Assembly (NCBI RefSeq): GCF_902833145.1 | Contig: NZ_CADFEN010000020.1 | Location: forward strand, 1 to 64,000 | DNA length: 64,000 nt | Origin: Burkholderia sp. BCC0506 | Lineage (GTDB): Bacteria > Pseudomonadota > Gammaproteobacteria > Burkholderiales > Burkholderiaceae | Direction: 5' to 3' | In this document: piece by piece, positions 16,678 to 24,102 of the stretch | Position numbering within the stretch: position 1 is the stretch's first letter | Layout: every line of letters starts with the position of its first letter | The notes under the pieces: generated by a model | Seen by the model: the letters and a program-made list of their open reading frames with translations, nothing else | The model's database searches: none | What the model was told of the DNA's origin: nothing | Program-made: the position numbers and the translations under genes

Positions 16678-17799
16678 CTACCGAGTAGCGCGGACCCGGC
16701 GCTCTCGTCGGCGGTCGTACGTCTTCCGCACCATACGCTCATCCGCATGGCCGGTCGCATCAATGATGCGATCGTCGCCTTCCTCCTGGCGGTCAGTAAC
16801 GGCGGCCGGACGCATGTCGCGCAGCGCGAACCGTTCGAACGGCAGGCCGCGCGCCAGCGCTTCCTTCTCGCAGTAGCCCATCAACCGCGACCAGTTCGTG
16901 TTCCACCCGCTGCGCGTGTACACCTGGCCGGCCGTGTTGCCGAAAACATAAACGCTCGACGTCCGCTGCAGCGCCAGCGCTTCGTCGATCACGGCCTTCA
17001 GCTCGGGCGACCACAGCACGAGCTTCACGCGCTGCTGCTCGCCGGCCTTGCGCTTCCCGATCGGTACCTCGATGCCCTCCGGGCGGATGCTCTGGCGGTG
17101 CAGCTCTCGCATCTCAGTCGGCCGGCTGACGGTCAGATATGCCGCCTTCACGCAGAGCGCGAGGATCAGGTACACGGAACTCGGGTGCTGGTCGCCCACG
17201 CTCCGGCGCGACCGCGCGACTTCCACGGCCAGATCAATCTCGTCCTGACGCACATACCGCTGGCGCGGCCGCGTCGGGTTGTACTCGATGCCGCGGCACG
17301 GGTTCGTTTCGAGCTCGCCGCGGCGCCGGCCATATTCGAGAACGGCAGACAGCAGGGCGATTTCCTTGTTCGCCTTCGCCGGCGCGCCGAGCTGCGCACG
17401 CTTATCGAGGTATCCGTACACGTGCTTCGGTTTGATCGCGGCCGGCGCCATTTTCCCGAAGACCTTGACCAGGCGCTTCGACTCGACGCGGTTCTCGTCC
17501 AGGGTGGACTGGGCCTTACGGCGCTCGTCGGAGTGCGGCAGTCCGTCCTGCCATTCGAAGTACCGGGCGACGAGCGCCTCGACCGTGCCCGGTTCGATCG
17601 CGTTCCCGTTGAGCGCCTCCGCGCGCTCGATCGCCTGCTTGCGGATCTCGGCGAGTGCTTCCTTGTTGTGCGCCGGCGCCGACAGGCGGAACGCCCAGCG
17701 GCCGTTCGGCAGCTTGTAGCCGAAGCTGACCTTGTGTTTCCCGTAGTGGGCGTAGAGCCGGAAGGGCAACCCATCCGGCCGTTTGCGTCGTCCGATCAT
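16678..17799 (-). CDS. int: Prophage tyrosine integrase
   Basis: A 373-residue site-specific recombinase. The N-terminal 60 residues are an arm-binding type region, residues about 72-165 the SAM-like core-binding domain, and the rest catalytic. First catalytic Arg is Arg226 in TVSRPTEMREL, a beta-strand Lys lies in GKRKAGEQQRVKL, and Gly350-His351 with nucleophile Tyr361 (GHADERMVRKTY) is intact. The usual HxxR box reads RDMR, with Arg327 in the His position, a variant I recall in related phage integrases. The ATG at 17799 follows the Xis-like stop by two bases. Confidence 0.93.
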   Translation of the reverse strand: MIGRRKRPDGLPFRLYAHYGKHKVSFGYKLPNGRWAFRLSAPAHNKEALAEIRKQAIERAEALNGNAIEPGTVEALVARYFEWQDGLPHSDERRKAQSTLDENRVESKRLVKVFGKMAPAAIKPKHVYGYLDKRAQLGAPAKANKEIALLSAVLEYGRRRGELETNPCRGIEYNPTRPRQRYVRQDEIDLAVEVARSRRSVGDQHPSSVYLILALCVKAAYLTVSRPTEMRELHRQSIRPEGIEVPIGKRKAGEQQRVKLVLWSPELKAVIDEALALQRTSSVYVFGNTAGQVYTRSGWNTNWSRLMGYCEKEALARGLPFERFALRDMRPAAVTDRQEEGDDRIIDATGHADERMVRKTYDRRRERRVRATR

Positions 17800-17801
17800 G
17801 A

Positions 17802-18041
17802 TCAAAGTGCGGCGAAGTTCGGTTCTTCCGACGCGGCGGCGCGGTGCCGGCGCGCGGGTGTCGGCAGTGCAGTGCCGTTCATGCGGGCGTCGTAGTACTC
17901 GCGCGCGACGAGCGGCACGCCGGCGATGTTGACCGCGAACGGCCAGTGATTGCGCTCGAGCCAGCGCTTCATGCAGGCGTGGCTACGCGGCTTGCAGCCG
18001 ACCAGCTCAGCAAGCTCCAGCGTGGTGAGATAGAGGCTCAT
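17802..18041 (-). CDS. DUF4224-like protein, probable excisionase
   Basis: 79 residues: YLTTLELAELVGCKPRSHACMKRWLERNHWPFAVNIAGVPLVAREYYDARM is the DUF4224 pattern, a small MerR/Xis-like winged helix found directly upstream of integrases. It probably bends att DNA for excision. It ends two bases before the integrase ATG, so expression is coupled. The ATG at 18041 overlaps the upstream gene's stop. Confidence 0.75.
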   Translation of the reverse strand: MSLYLTTLELAELVGCKPRSHACMKRWLERNHWPFAVNIAGVPLVAREYYDARMNGTALPTPARRHRAAASEEPNFAAL

Positions 18042-18736
18042 GATTCGATCCTTCGAAATGCCACGACCCATACCCATGGGTTCGTGTCCCAGCCGTGCCC
18101 GCGCGCGGCATTCAGGCTGTCCCACAGGTCGTGAAAGGCGCGGATGCTCGGCGGCCGGAAGGCTCCGGTGCTGTGGCTGCGCACGTGGTTATCAGCGATC
18201 GTCACGCCTTCGTCGCGCGCGTCCGACTCGCTGATGTTCTGGAGGCGCTCGGCGCGCACGCCGGTGATCTCGAGCGTGATGCGCGACGCCCAGCGCGGCA
18301 TGTGGATGGATGGCGTCCAGCCGCGCGATTCCTTGGCGTCGAGCGCCTGGAACGTGTTGAGGTCGATGTCGACTTCGGCGCGGCCGTCGTCGGCCTGGTA
18401 CGCGATGCCGGCATAGCGGCGTGTCGGTCGGCTGCCTTCGAACGTCTCGGTGCCGATGCGGCGCACCTCATGCGTTTCGCGCACCCACAGACGGTCGCCG
18501 ACGTCGCCATGCGGGCAGACGTAGCAATCGCCGGTACGTGTGTGCCAGATCGCGGCCAGCTCCGGCGCGGGCGTCCCGCCGGCATACTTCACCGAGCCGC
18601 CACCGGCCGTCGTCGGTTCCCAGACACCGAGCGGGTTGTGGTGCGGCAGTTTGACGATGCGCCGGGTCTGCGTCTTCCGACCTTCGAGGATGGCGCGCAC
18701 CATCGGGCCGCTGAAAAGGAGAGGGCGTTCCGTCAC
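18038..18736 (-). CDS. Phage protein of unknown function (ASCH/PUA-like suspected)
   Basis: 232 residues from a GTG start at 18736 that overlaps the next upstream gene. It begins TERPLLFSGPMVRAILEGRKTQTRRIVK, a widespread phage family start, and has GDVGDRLWVRETHEV and MPRWASRITLEITGVRAERLQNISE; the latter resembles ASCH/PUA RNA-binding folds. No reaction is established. Linked by ATGA-type overlaps to both neighbours. Confidence 0.7.
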   Translation of the reverse strand: MTERPLLFSGPMVRAILEGRKTQTRRIVKLPHHNPLGVWEPTTAGGGSVKYAGGTPAPELAAIWHTRTGDCYVCPHGDVGDRLWVRETHEVRRIGTETFEGSRPTRRYAGIAYQADDGRAEVDIDLNTFQALDAKESRGWTPSIHMPRWASRITLEITGVRAERLQNISESDARDEGVTIADNHVRSHSTGAFRPPSIRAFHDLWDSLNAARGHGWDTNPWVWVVAFRRIES

Positions 18737-18930
18737 AGGTCGAGCTCCTTCGTTTCTGCGAACGTCGTCGTCGCGAGGCGCACCATCTCGCGGATGTTTG
18801 TCGACAACTTCCACGACGGGTAGGTGGTCGCGAGCTGCTCCTGCAGCTTCTTCCACTCGCCGAGCGTCATCGTCATGGTGAGCGTCATCGGCACGTCGTC
18901 GGGCCGCTGGATTTTGAATTCGAATTTCAT
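18733..18930 (-). CDS. Small phage protein
   Basis: 65 residues, soluble, MKFEFKIQRPDDVPMTLTMT then a helical segment EWKKLQEQL. A strong CGGAGG precedes the ATG, and it overlaps both neighbours by four bases. Function unknown. Confidence 0.7.
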   Translation of the reverse strand: MKFEFKIQRPDDVPMTLTMTMTLGEWKKLQEQLATTYPSWKLSTNIREMVRLATTTFAETKELDL

Positions 18931-19856
18931 CGTGCCTCCGGGAATTCGTCGTGCGTGCGGCCGTCGAGCAGCCGGCCGGCGGCGCGCTTGCCAAGGCGAA
19001 CGGAATGCCTGCCGTCTGGCCATTCGTGGAGCGGCGAATGCACGGTGCCGAGCATATCGACGCCACGTTGATCGTGGTCTATCCACTCGCCCCATTGCTT
19101 AAACAGGAACGGAACGCCGGCGGCCGCGCACTGGTCGCGCAGCGACCGGGCCCAGTCCGGATGCATCGGCCGCGCGCCGGGACCGCTTTCGCCGCCGACG
19201 ATCACCCAGTTGACCGCGTTCCCTGGCGATATATGGCCGCCACATTTGTGCGCGCGGAAGCCGCGCAGCACGTCGTCGCAGTAAGACCAATCGCTATCGG
19301 GTGAAGACCGCATGACGCGCGTCAGATCCACTGGCCCGAGAAGCGGCTCCATGGATAGAAAGCGGACGCGCGCCGGCACCGAGAGCAGCTTCGGTATGTC
19401 GCGGTCGGCCTCTTCCTGGTTGACGATCGTCGCGCCGAGCCACACGTTGTCCGGCAGCCGCTCGACGCCGATATGGCGCAGCATCGTCGGCACATTGCCG
19501 ATCCGCTTCGTGAGCAGGAGCCAGTCGAGGTTCGGGGTGTCGGCGATCAGCCTGAACAGGTCGCGGCGCCACAACAGGTCGACCGCGTTGTCGAACGGAT
19601 CGCAGAGGCTCGGGAAGATTCGCAGGCGCTTGCCGAGCTCGCGCGCCTTCCGGTCCCACCTCAGCGGCAACTTCCACGAGTCAGGCGCGGTGCGTCGACG
19701 TGGCGCGCCAGCGCCCCAGTTCACCGCCGTGCCGCCAGCGAAGCGTGCGTTGCGCGCCTCGGCGTAGCAGTGGTCGCAACCGGGGCCGACTTTCTGGCAA
19801 CCTTCCCACGGCGACCAGGTGTAGTCGCACCACTCGATTTTTGTGTTCTCGCTCAT
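18927..19856 (-). CDS. DUF5131 (Gp37/Gp68-like) phage protein
   Basis: 309 residues. The start MSENTKIEWCDYTWSPWEGC and Cys cluster CQKVGPGCDHCYAEARN (about residues 20-36) are the signature of the Gp37/Gp68 family. These have a CxxxxxxCxxC arrangement resembling radical-SAM iron-sulfur sites, followed by IFPSLCDPFD, LLLTKRIGNV and WVIVGGESGPGARPM. A radical-SAM-like activity is often suggested but unproven. Overlaps its neighbours by ATGA. Confidence 0.82.
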   Translation of the reverse strand: MSENTKIEWCDYTWSPWEGCQKVGPGCDHCYAEARNARFAGGTAVNWGAGAPRRRTAPDSWKLPLRWDRKARELGKRLRIFPSLCDPFDNAVDLLWRRDLFRLIADTPNLDWLLLTKRIGNVPTMLRHIGVERLPDNVWLGATIVNQEEADRDIPKLLSVPARVRFLSMEPLLGPVDLTRVMRSSPDSDWSYCDDVLRGFRAHKCGGHISPGNAVNWVIVGGESGPGARPMHPDWARSLRDQCAAAGVPFLFKQWGEWIDHDQRGVDMLGTVHSPLHEWPDGRHSVRLGKRAAGRLLDGRTHDEFPEAR

Positions 19857-20233
19857 GGTCTGTTGTCCGCTCCGCAGTGTGGGCAGTCGAGGGAATAACG
19901 GTCAGCGTCTCGCAGGAAGCGGCCGCATCCGACGCAGTTCACGCGGTCGGCGTGCAGCTTCTGAGGCTTGGTCAGTGTGATTCCGGTTCCAGCGAGCGCC
20001 TCGTCGCGCTTGATGTGCTGCGCGTCGACGGCCGGCCGCCACTTGGAATCGATGTAATCCTTCGGCCACGGGATGTCGGTCGCGCGCGCGTTGTGGCGCG
20101 CCTGTGCCTCTTCTTGCGTGTAGACGTTTGCTTTGCGCAGGTCGGTCGTGTAGCCATTTCCATTCTGGGCCCACCACAGCACGTCGTTGCCGACGAACGA
20201 ACGGCTGTCCTGAAGGTAGAAAAGTTCGGTCAT
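19853..20233 (-). CDS. Phage protein with C-terminal zinc ribbon
   Basis: 126 residues, MTELFYLQDSRSFVGNDVLWW..., soluble. The C-terminus has a four-Cys zinc ribbon (CVGCGRFLRDADRYSLDCPHC, about residues 100-120). Coupled by overlaps to both neighbours. Function unknown. Confidence 0.7.
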   Translation of the reverse strand: MTELFYLQDSRSFVGNDVLWWAQNGNGYTTDLRKANVYTQEEAQARHNARATDIPWPKDYIDSKWRPAVDAQHIKRDEALAGTGITLTKPQKLHADRVNCVGCGRFLRDADRYSLDCPHCGADNRP

Positions 20234-20466
20234 ATCTGGATGTCCACGTATTTCGTGGTGAGACGCGCTTCCTCGCTGTGGTGCCGGCGATAGACGATAC
20301 GAATGCCGCCACCGAGGTCGAGCGGCCGGCCGCGGCCGTTGTCGTCGTTGAGCTCGGCTTGGTGGTCGCAGCAGACCGAGCGCAGTGTGTCGGCGAGGGC
20401 GAGGGGATCGGCCAGCAGTCGATGCAGGAAGTCGTGGTTGATCTCGATGACAGTTCGCGTGCTCAT
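20230..20466 (-). CDS. Small phage protein
   Basis: 78 residues, MSTRTVIEINHDFLHRLLADPLALADTLRS..., with an Asp/Gly-rich loop and a beta C-terminus. Resembles short phage proteins of early operons; role unknown. ATGA overlap with the downstream gene. Confidence 0.65.
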   Translation of the reverse strand: MSTRTVIEINHDFLHRLLADPLALADTLRSVCCDHQAELNDDNGRGRPLDLGGGIRIVYRRHHSEEARLTTKYVDIQI

Positions 20467-21023
20467 GCCGCAAGCTCATCGTCGTCGACGTCCATGGGCT
20501 GCTGAAAGACACGGCCGCGCTCGCCGACGGGGATCGTCACGAGGCCGGCCGCGGCGAGGAACGGATTGCGCTTCATGGCGTGGCGCGCCGCACGAGCAGC
20601 TTCGGTTTTGATAGCTGCCGGGCACGGCACGTCAGGCCCGGTGCCGACCGCCCAGACCGCCCGCCACTGAGCTCGGCCCTCGGGTGGGATCCAGTCAACG
20701 ATCTGCACTTCGGTGCGATGAATCGTCAGCAGCTCGCTGACGCGCTGCTGCGAGACACCGCAGCGTGTCACCAGCTCGCGAACCGACAGGTGCTCCGTTT
20801 CAAGAATGGCACGCATCCTGTCCCACGCCGGTGTCGCACGCGCCCTGTAGTCGCGCCGCGCCCGCTTGATCTTGAGCACCCTGGTGGCAAAGGTCTGGAC
20901 TGACTTACGCGAATGACGCGGAAACGCTGCGTACAGAGCCTTGGCTGGGATGGGAGACGGATAGAGGCGGGCGAGCAGGCGCGCCTCGGCGGTCGTCCAC
21001 AGGTTGTGTGTCGACGTCGTCAT
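20463..21023 (-). CDS. HTH DNA-binding phage protein
   Basis: 186 residues. The N-terminal NLWTTAEARLLARLYPSPIPAKALYAAFPRHSRKSVQTFATRV is SANT/Myb-like. A second HTH reads LSVRELVTRCGVSQQRVSELLTIH (about residues 90-113). Probably a transcription or recombination accessory factor of the leftward operon. The ATG at 21023 is preferred over an upstream start at 21056. The divergent gene at 21060 begins 36 bases away, so this marks a local promoter region. Confidence 0.65.
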   Translation of the reverse strand: MTTSTHNLWTTAEARLLARLYPSPIPAKALYAAFPRHSRKSVQTFATRVLKIKRARRDYRARATPAWDRMRAILETEHLSVRELVTRCGVSQQRVSELLTIHRTEVQIVDWIPPEGRAQWRAVWAVGTGPDVPCPAAIKTEAARAARHAMKRNPFLAAAGLVTIPVGERGRVFQQPMDVDDDELAA

Positions 21024-21059
21024 GCTACGATTCCTCCGGATTTTTCCAGCGAGCACCAG

Positions 21060-21269
21060 ATGAAGACGGTTTTCCTGATGCGTGGGTACGAGATGAACTG
21101 CACGCCACGCCCGACCGACGACGGCAAGTTCGCCGCGCAGGTGGAAGTGACGAAGGTGGGATTCAGCCGCGAGGCGGCGTTCCGTTCGCTGGGTCTGTTC
21201 GACGGCGAAGAGGAGGCCGTTGCGTACGCGAAGAACTTCTCGGTCGAATGGCTCAGCCGATATGGCTGA
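21060..21269 (+). CDS. Small phage protein (rightward, divergent)
   Basis: 69 residues, MKTVFLMRGYEMNCTPRPTDDGKFAAQVEVTKVGF..., soluble beta-rich then helical (EEEAVAYAKNFSVEWL). First of three rightward genes inside the leftward operon. Function unknown. Confidence 0.65.
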   Translation: MKTVFLMRGYEMNCTPRPTDDGKFAAQVEVTKVGFSREAAFRSLGLFDGEEEAVAYAKNFSVEWLSRYG

Positions 21270-21426
21270 AGATTCTTGGGATTGGCGTCCTAAAACTATA
21301 ACATCTGGGCGTTGTATTAATTCACTTTCGGCTTATCATCTGAAATTGGTAACATTATTTTATGGAGATGAAATGGCCGATTTTCCCGCGTACGGATCAG
21401 TGGCTAAAGCCGAGGTGCCTGCATGA
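21262..21426 (+). CDS. Very small AT-rich gene coupled to both neighbours
   Basis: 54 codons starting at the ATG inside GATATGGCTGA, overlapping the previous stop, and ending in an ATGA overlap with the next gene. The protein MAEDSWDWRPKTITSGRCIN... has no recognised domain. Its base composition is AT-richer than the surroundings. The exact overlaps are the main support. Confidence 0.5.
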   Translation: MAEDSWDWRPKTITSGRCINSLSAYHLKLVTLFYGDEMADFPAYGSVAKAEVPA

Positions 21427-21908
21427 GTTGGCATCGTGGTGATTGGCTTTCATTTGCGCAGGCTGCTGCAACTATGCTTGCAATTGTCGCAGCATACGGG
21501 GTTGTGTTCTTGCAGAGTCGCCTCGATAAATTGCGCAATCAGCACCGACTCGATTCAGTGCGAGCGGCGATAGTTGAGGTGGCGACTAAGTGCCGTGAGC
21601 TTACGTACGAGGCCTACGACCCCATGGACGTTTTTCACCAGGTCGGAACATGGGAGCAATATCGAGCGTTTCGCTCACGCCAATTCCTTGAATATCGCGA
21701 GATAGTCGGAACACTATCAACTCAAGATATTGCGGATCTTAAGTTGCTCGATGTCGCTATGAAGCTCCGTGTTAATTTACGCGATATGGAGACAATTATC
21801 GCGGAATCAAACTTTCACTCTGCAGAAGGTTGGATTAACTCGCGACGTATGATTACCCATTGCAAGAATAACTTCGACGCGATTTCGGGGGCACTTGCGA
21901 GCCCCTGA
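21423..21908 (+). CDS. Single-span membrane protein, candidate exclusion/moron protein
   Basis: 161 residues. Residues about 10-30 form one membrane helix (FAQAAATMLAIVAAYGVVFLQ) followed by a charged, mostly helical cytoplasmic part (DKLRNQHRLDSVRAAIVEVATKCREL...). AT-rich and oriented against the surrounding early operon, typical of moron genes such as superinfection-exclusion proteins. No family recognised; function is inference. Confidence 0.6.
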   Translation: MSWHRGDWLSFAQAAATMLAIVAAYGVVFLQSRLDKLRNQHRLDSVRAAIVEVATKCRELTYEAYDPMDVFHQVGTWEQYRAFRSRQFLEYREIVGTLSTQDIADLKLLDVAMKLRVNLRDMETIIAESNFHSAEGWINSRRMITHCKNNFDAISGALASP

Positions 21909-21953
21909 TTTCACGGATTTCATGGTGCTGCACGTCGTCGCCGTCGACAGTGG

Positions 21954-22193
21954 TCAGGTCCGCACCCACCCTGTCGACGTCGAGCGGATCTTCCCAGTCT
22001 TGCGCATCGCCTGAAGGCGCCTGTCGACGATTCGCCAAGCCACCACTTCACCGAAGGTGGTTGGCCGACATTCTTCGCGCGCGAGGCGCTCGCTTTCCTC
22101 GCGCACTGCGCCGGTATTGACCGCCGCAAACTTCTTCGGCGTCTCGTCGATCGACGCGACGATCATCGCGTCGAGCTTCTCGTACTTGCTCAT
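21954..22193 (-). CDS. Small phage protein
   Basis: 79 residues, helical: MSKYEKLDAMIVASIDETPKKFAAVNTG... then REESERLAREE and a basic C-terminal half. It has the look of a small winged-helix regulator but no clear match. ATGA overlap with the upstream gene. Confidence 0.6.
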   Translation of the reverse strand: MSKYEKLDAMIVASIDETPKKFAAVNTGAVREESERLAREECRPTTFGEVVAWRIVDRRLQAMRKTGKIRSTSTGWVRT

Positions 22194-22375
22194 GATGGGT
22201 CTCCTGACACGGTACAGGCGGTGCATACGCCGCGCCACTCGCCGGTCGCGTCGTGGACGTCCCCCGTTCCGTCGCAGGCCGAGCAGCGCGGCGTCAATTC
22301 CGGATACAGCCTCTCGCGCAGGTGATCGGGCAACCCGGCCGCGCGGATCTCGAAAACTTCGACGTCGGTCAGCAT
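22190..22375 (-). CDS. Small DnaJ-like zinc-motif protein
   Basis: 61 residues with two CxxC pairs (RCSACDGTGDV ... GVCTACTV), like one DnaJ cysteine-rich repeat. Many phages encode such mini zinc proteins; function unknown. Overlaps both neighbours. Confidence 0.65.
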   Translation of the reverse strand: MLTDVEVFEIRAAGLPDHLRERLYPELTPRCSACDGTGDVHDATGEWRGVCTACTVSGDPS

Positions 22376-23832
22376 GTGGCATCTCCTGCGCGGGCGGCGA
22401 AGTGATTGACGAGCGCGGTCGCCGCTCCAAGCGCTTCGACGGGCAGAGTGATTCCATGCGCGTCGCAGACCGCGATGATGTCGTCGTCCGTCACCTCGGC
22501 GCGCGGCTCCGGCTCGCCCGGATTGGCGGCGAGGAGGTTCCGGACGACCGTGGCCGTCGCGGCTTCTACGGTCTGGTAAGGGCCGCTGGCTTCCATCGCG
22601 CTCATTGCTGCTTCGTACATGCGATACGCGCGCTCGTCCGTCAGCCGGACCCGATCGTCTGCCTGGGCGTTTGGCTGCGGGGCAGCATACAGCTTCGTTT
22701 GAGGCGGAAGCTCTCGTAGCAGCTTGACGCCGCCGACGTAGTTCGGGTCGCGGATCGCCACCGGTTCCATCGCCTGCGCGGGGGTGATCACGCCGAGCGC
22801 GATCGAATAGTTCTCAGCCAGTCGCGCGCCTGGTGCGCCGGCATGCTCGATCATGTCGCGCTTCTTCGCGTCGGAGATGCAGTCGCGCGGATCGTTGGCT
22901 CGCATCCATGCGACAGCCGCCCCTTCCGCCCCCGTCTCGTTGGCAGAGGAGGCGCGAGCAGCCGCGAGTTCTTCGATTACGGCGGTCGCGGCGGTGAAGT
23001 CGTTCATGCGGCCGGTATAGTCGCGCGCCCACTCTGGCACGCCGTTCGACCATTCGCCGTGCGTGCGCAGGTGCAGCCATTCGGCATAGCGCGGCGCCCG
23101 TTCCGCCCCCGTCTCGTTGGCAGAGGAGGCGCGGGCGGTGCGCAGCCACGACAGCGGCGATCCAGCCTCGGTGATAGCGTCGAGAGCGCTAACCGCCGCA
23201 TCCAGATTTCGGCGAATCAGCTCCGGCCGACTTGCGAAACCGACCATCGCGACCGCGAGCGCATGTCGCGTGCGATCCCATGCCGCCCGCTCGTTCGCTG
23301 GCGCGGGTGCGCGCCGTGCCGCATCTCGGCGAGCCCACCATTCCCTTGCCGCCAGCCGGTTTTTCTCGATTTGCTCGTCTGTCAGATGAATCAGGTCGTC
23401 GATCGGCGCTGCTGCGGGCTGCTCGACAGGGGATGTGGTGAGGATAGCGCGCACGGCCGCAATTAGCCGGTTCACGTTTGCTCGGTCACGCGGAAATTCC
23501 ACTCCCGAGAGGTCGAAGGCGTGAACGATATGCTCGTCCGTCAGCGCATCAGCGCGGCTTACTTTCGAACTCGTCTCATTGCCGGCGGCGGTGTGCGTGT
23601 CGACAATGCCTTCTGCGGTTGGGCTCTCCATACCCGGCCGCGCTGCTGTCGCCTCGCTTGCCTGTTCGGGAGCGGGGCTCTTTCGCGCGCTAAGGTTCTC
23701 GGTCTGCGTGCCGTTAACTGCTGAGGACAGTCCTCGTGCCTCGATTGCTGTTCCGTTTTCTTGCCCGCTCGCGCTCCGCGTGAGCGGGCTTTTTTCGTTT
23801 CGAGTTGTCATGGTGTGAGCCTCGGTGGTCAT
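22369..23832 (-). CDS. Large phage early protein with internal repeat, unknown function
   Basis: 487 residues. The first 90 are low-complexity and polar (Ser/Thr/Glu/Ala). Then two related acidic segments start LTDEHIVHAFDLSGVEFPRDRANVNRLIAAVRAIL and VTDDDIIAVCDAHGITLPVEALGAATALVNHF, which look like duplicated helical modules near the two ends of the ordered region. A third LTDE segment (LIHLTDEQIEKNRLAAREWW) and a fourth (VRLTDERAYRMYEAAMSAM) occur. A 33-bp in-frame repeat is described separately. The start at 23832 is fixed by the ATGA overlap with the upstream gene. No domain recognised. Confidence 0.65.
   Translation of the reverse strand: MTTEAHTMTTRNEKSPLTRSASGQENGTAIEARGLSSAVNGTQTENLSARKSPAPEQASEATAARPGMESPTAEGIVDTHTAAGNETSSKVSRADALTDEHIVHAFDLSGVEFPRDRANVNRLIAAVRAILTTSPVEQPAAAPIDDLIHLTDEQIEKNRLAAREWWARRDAARRAPAPANERAAWDRTRHALAVAMVGFASRPELIRRNLDAAVSALDAITEAGSPLSWLRTARASSANETGAERAPRYAEWLHLRTHGEWSNGVPEWARDYTGRMNDFTAATAVIEELAAARASSANETGAEGAAVAWMRANDPRDCISDAKKRDMIEHAGAPGARLAENYSIALGVITPAQAMEPVAIRDPNYVGGVKLLRELPPQTKLYAAPQPNAQADDRVRLTDERAYRMYEAAMSAMEASGPYQTVEAATATVVRNLLAANPGEPEPRAEVTDDDIIAVCDAHGITLPVEALGAATALVNHFAARAGDATC
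22924..23133. repeat. 33-bp perfect direct repeat, 177 bp apart
   Basis: Copies at 22924-22956 and 23101-23133, starting TTCCGCCCCCGTCTCG. The spacing of 177 bp is a multiple of three, so both copies encode the same peptide, ARASSANETGAE, inside the 487-residue protein. Probably a recent recombination or slippage product. Confidence 0.85.
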
Positions 23833-24089
23833 GCGAATAGGTCGCCCTGCTTTTTGCCGCTCGACTCCGCCAGGTGCGTAGGGCAGAAGTGGGTATCGGC
23901 GCCGATCAGATGTGCATGCACCGCGCACAGGTGCCGGTCGCACGTCTTGCCCGGCTTCGTCTGGAAATCGCACTGGTAGCCGCTTGGCGCGTTGCAGCCC
24001 TCGACCGAGCAGCGGCGCTCGCGCGTGCGACCTCGCGTGCAGATGATTCCTGACATGCCGCCAGGCAGGCGAAACGGGGTGCAGGGCAT
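23829..24089 (-). CDS. Cysteine/histidine-rich small phage protein
   Basis: 86 residues with many zinc-ligand candidates (CSVEGCNAP...YQCDFQ...TCDRHLCAVHAHL...HFCPTHL). Looks like a small treble-clef zinc protein. A good CGGAGG supports the ATG at 24089. Function unknown. Confidence 0.68.
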   Translation of the reverse strand: MPCTPFRLPGGMSGIICTRGRTRERRCSVEGCNAPSGYQCDFQTKPGKTCDRHLCAVHAHLIGADTHFCPTHLAESSGKKQGDLFA

Positions 24090-24102
24090 AGGTGCCTCCG
24101 TT

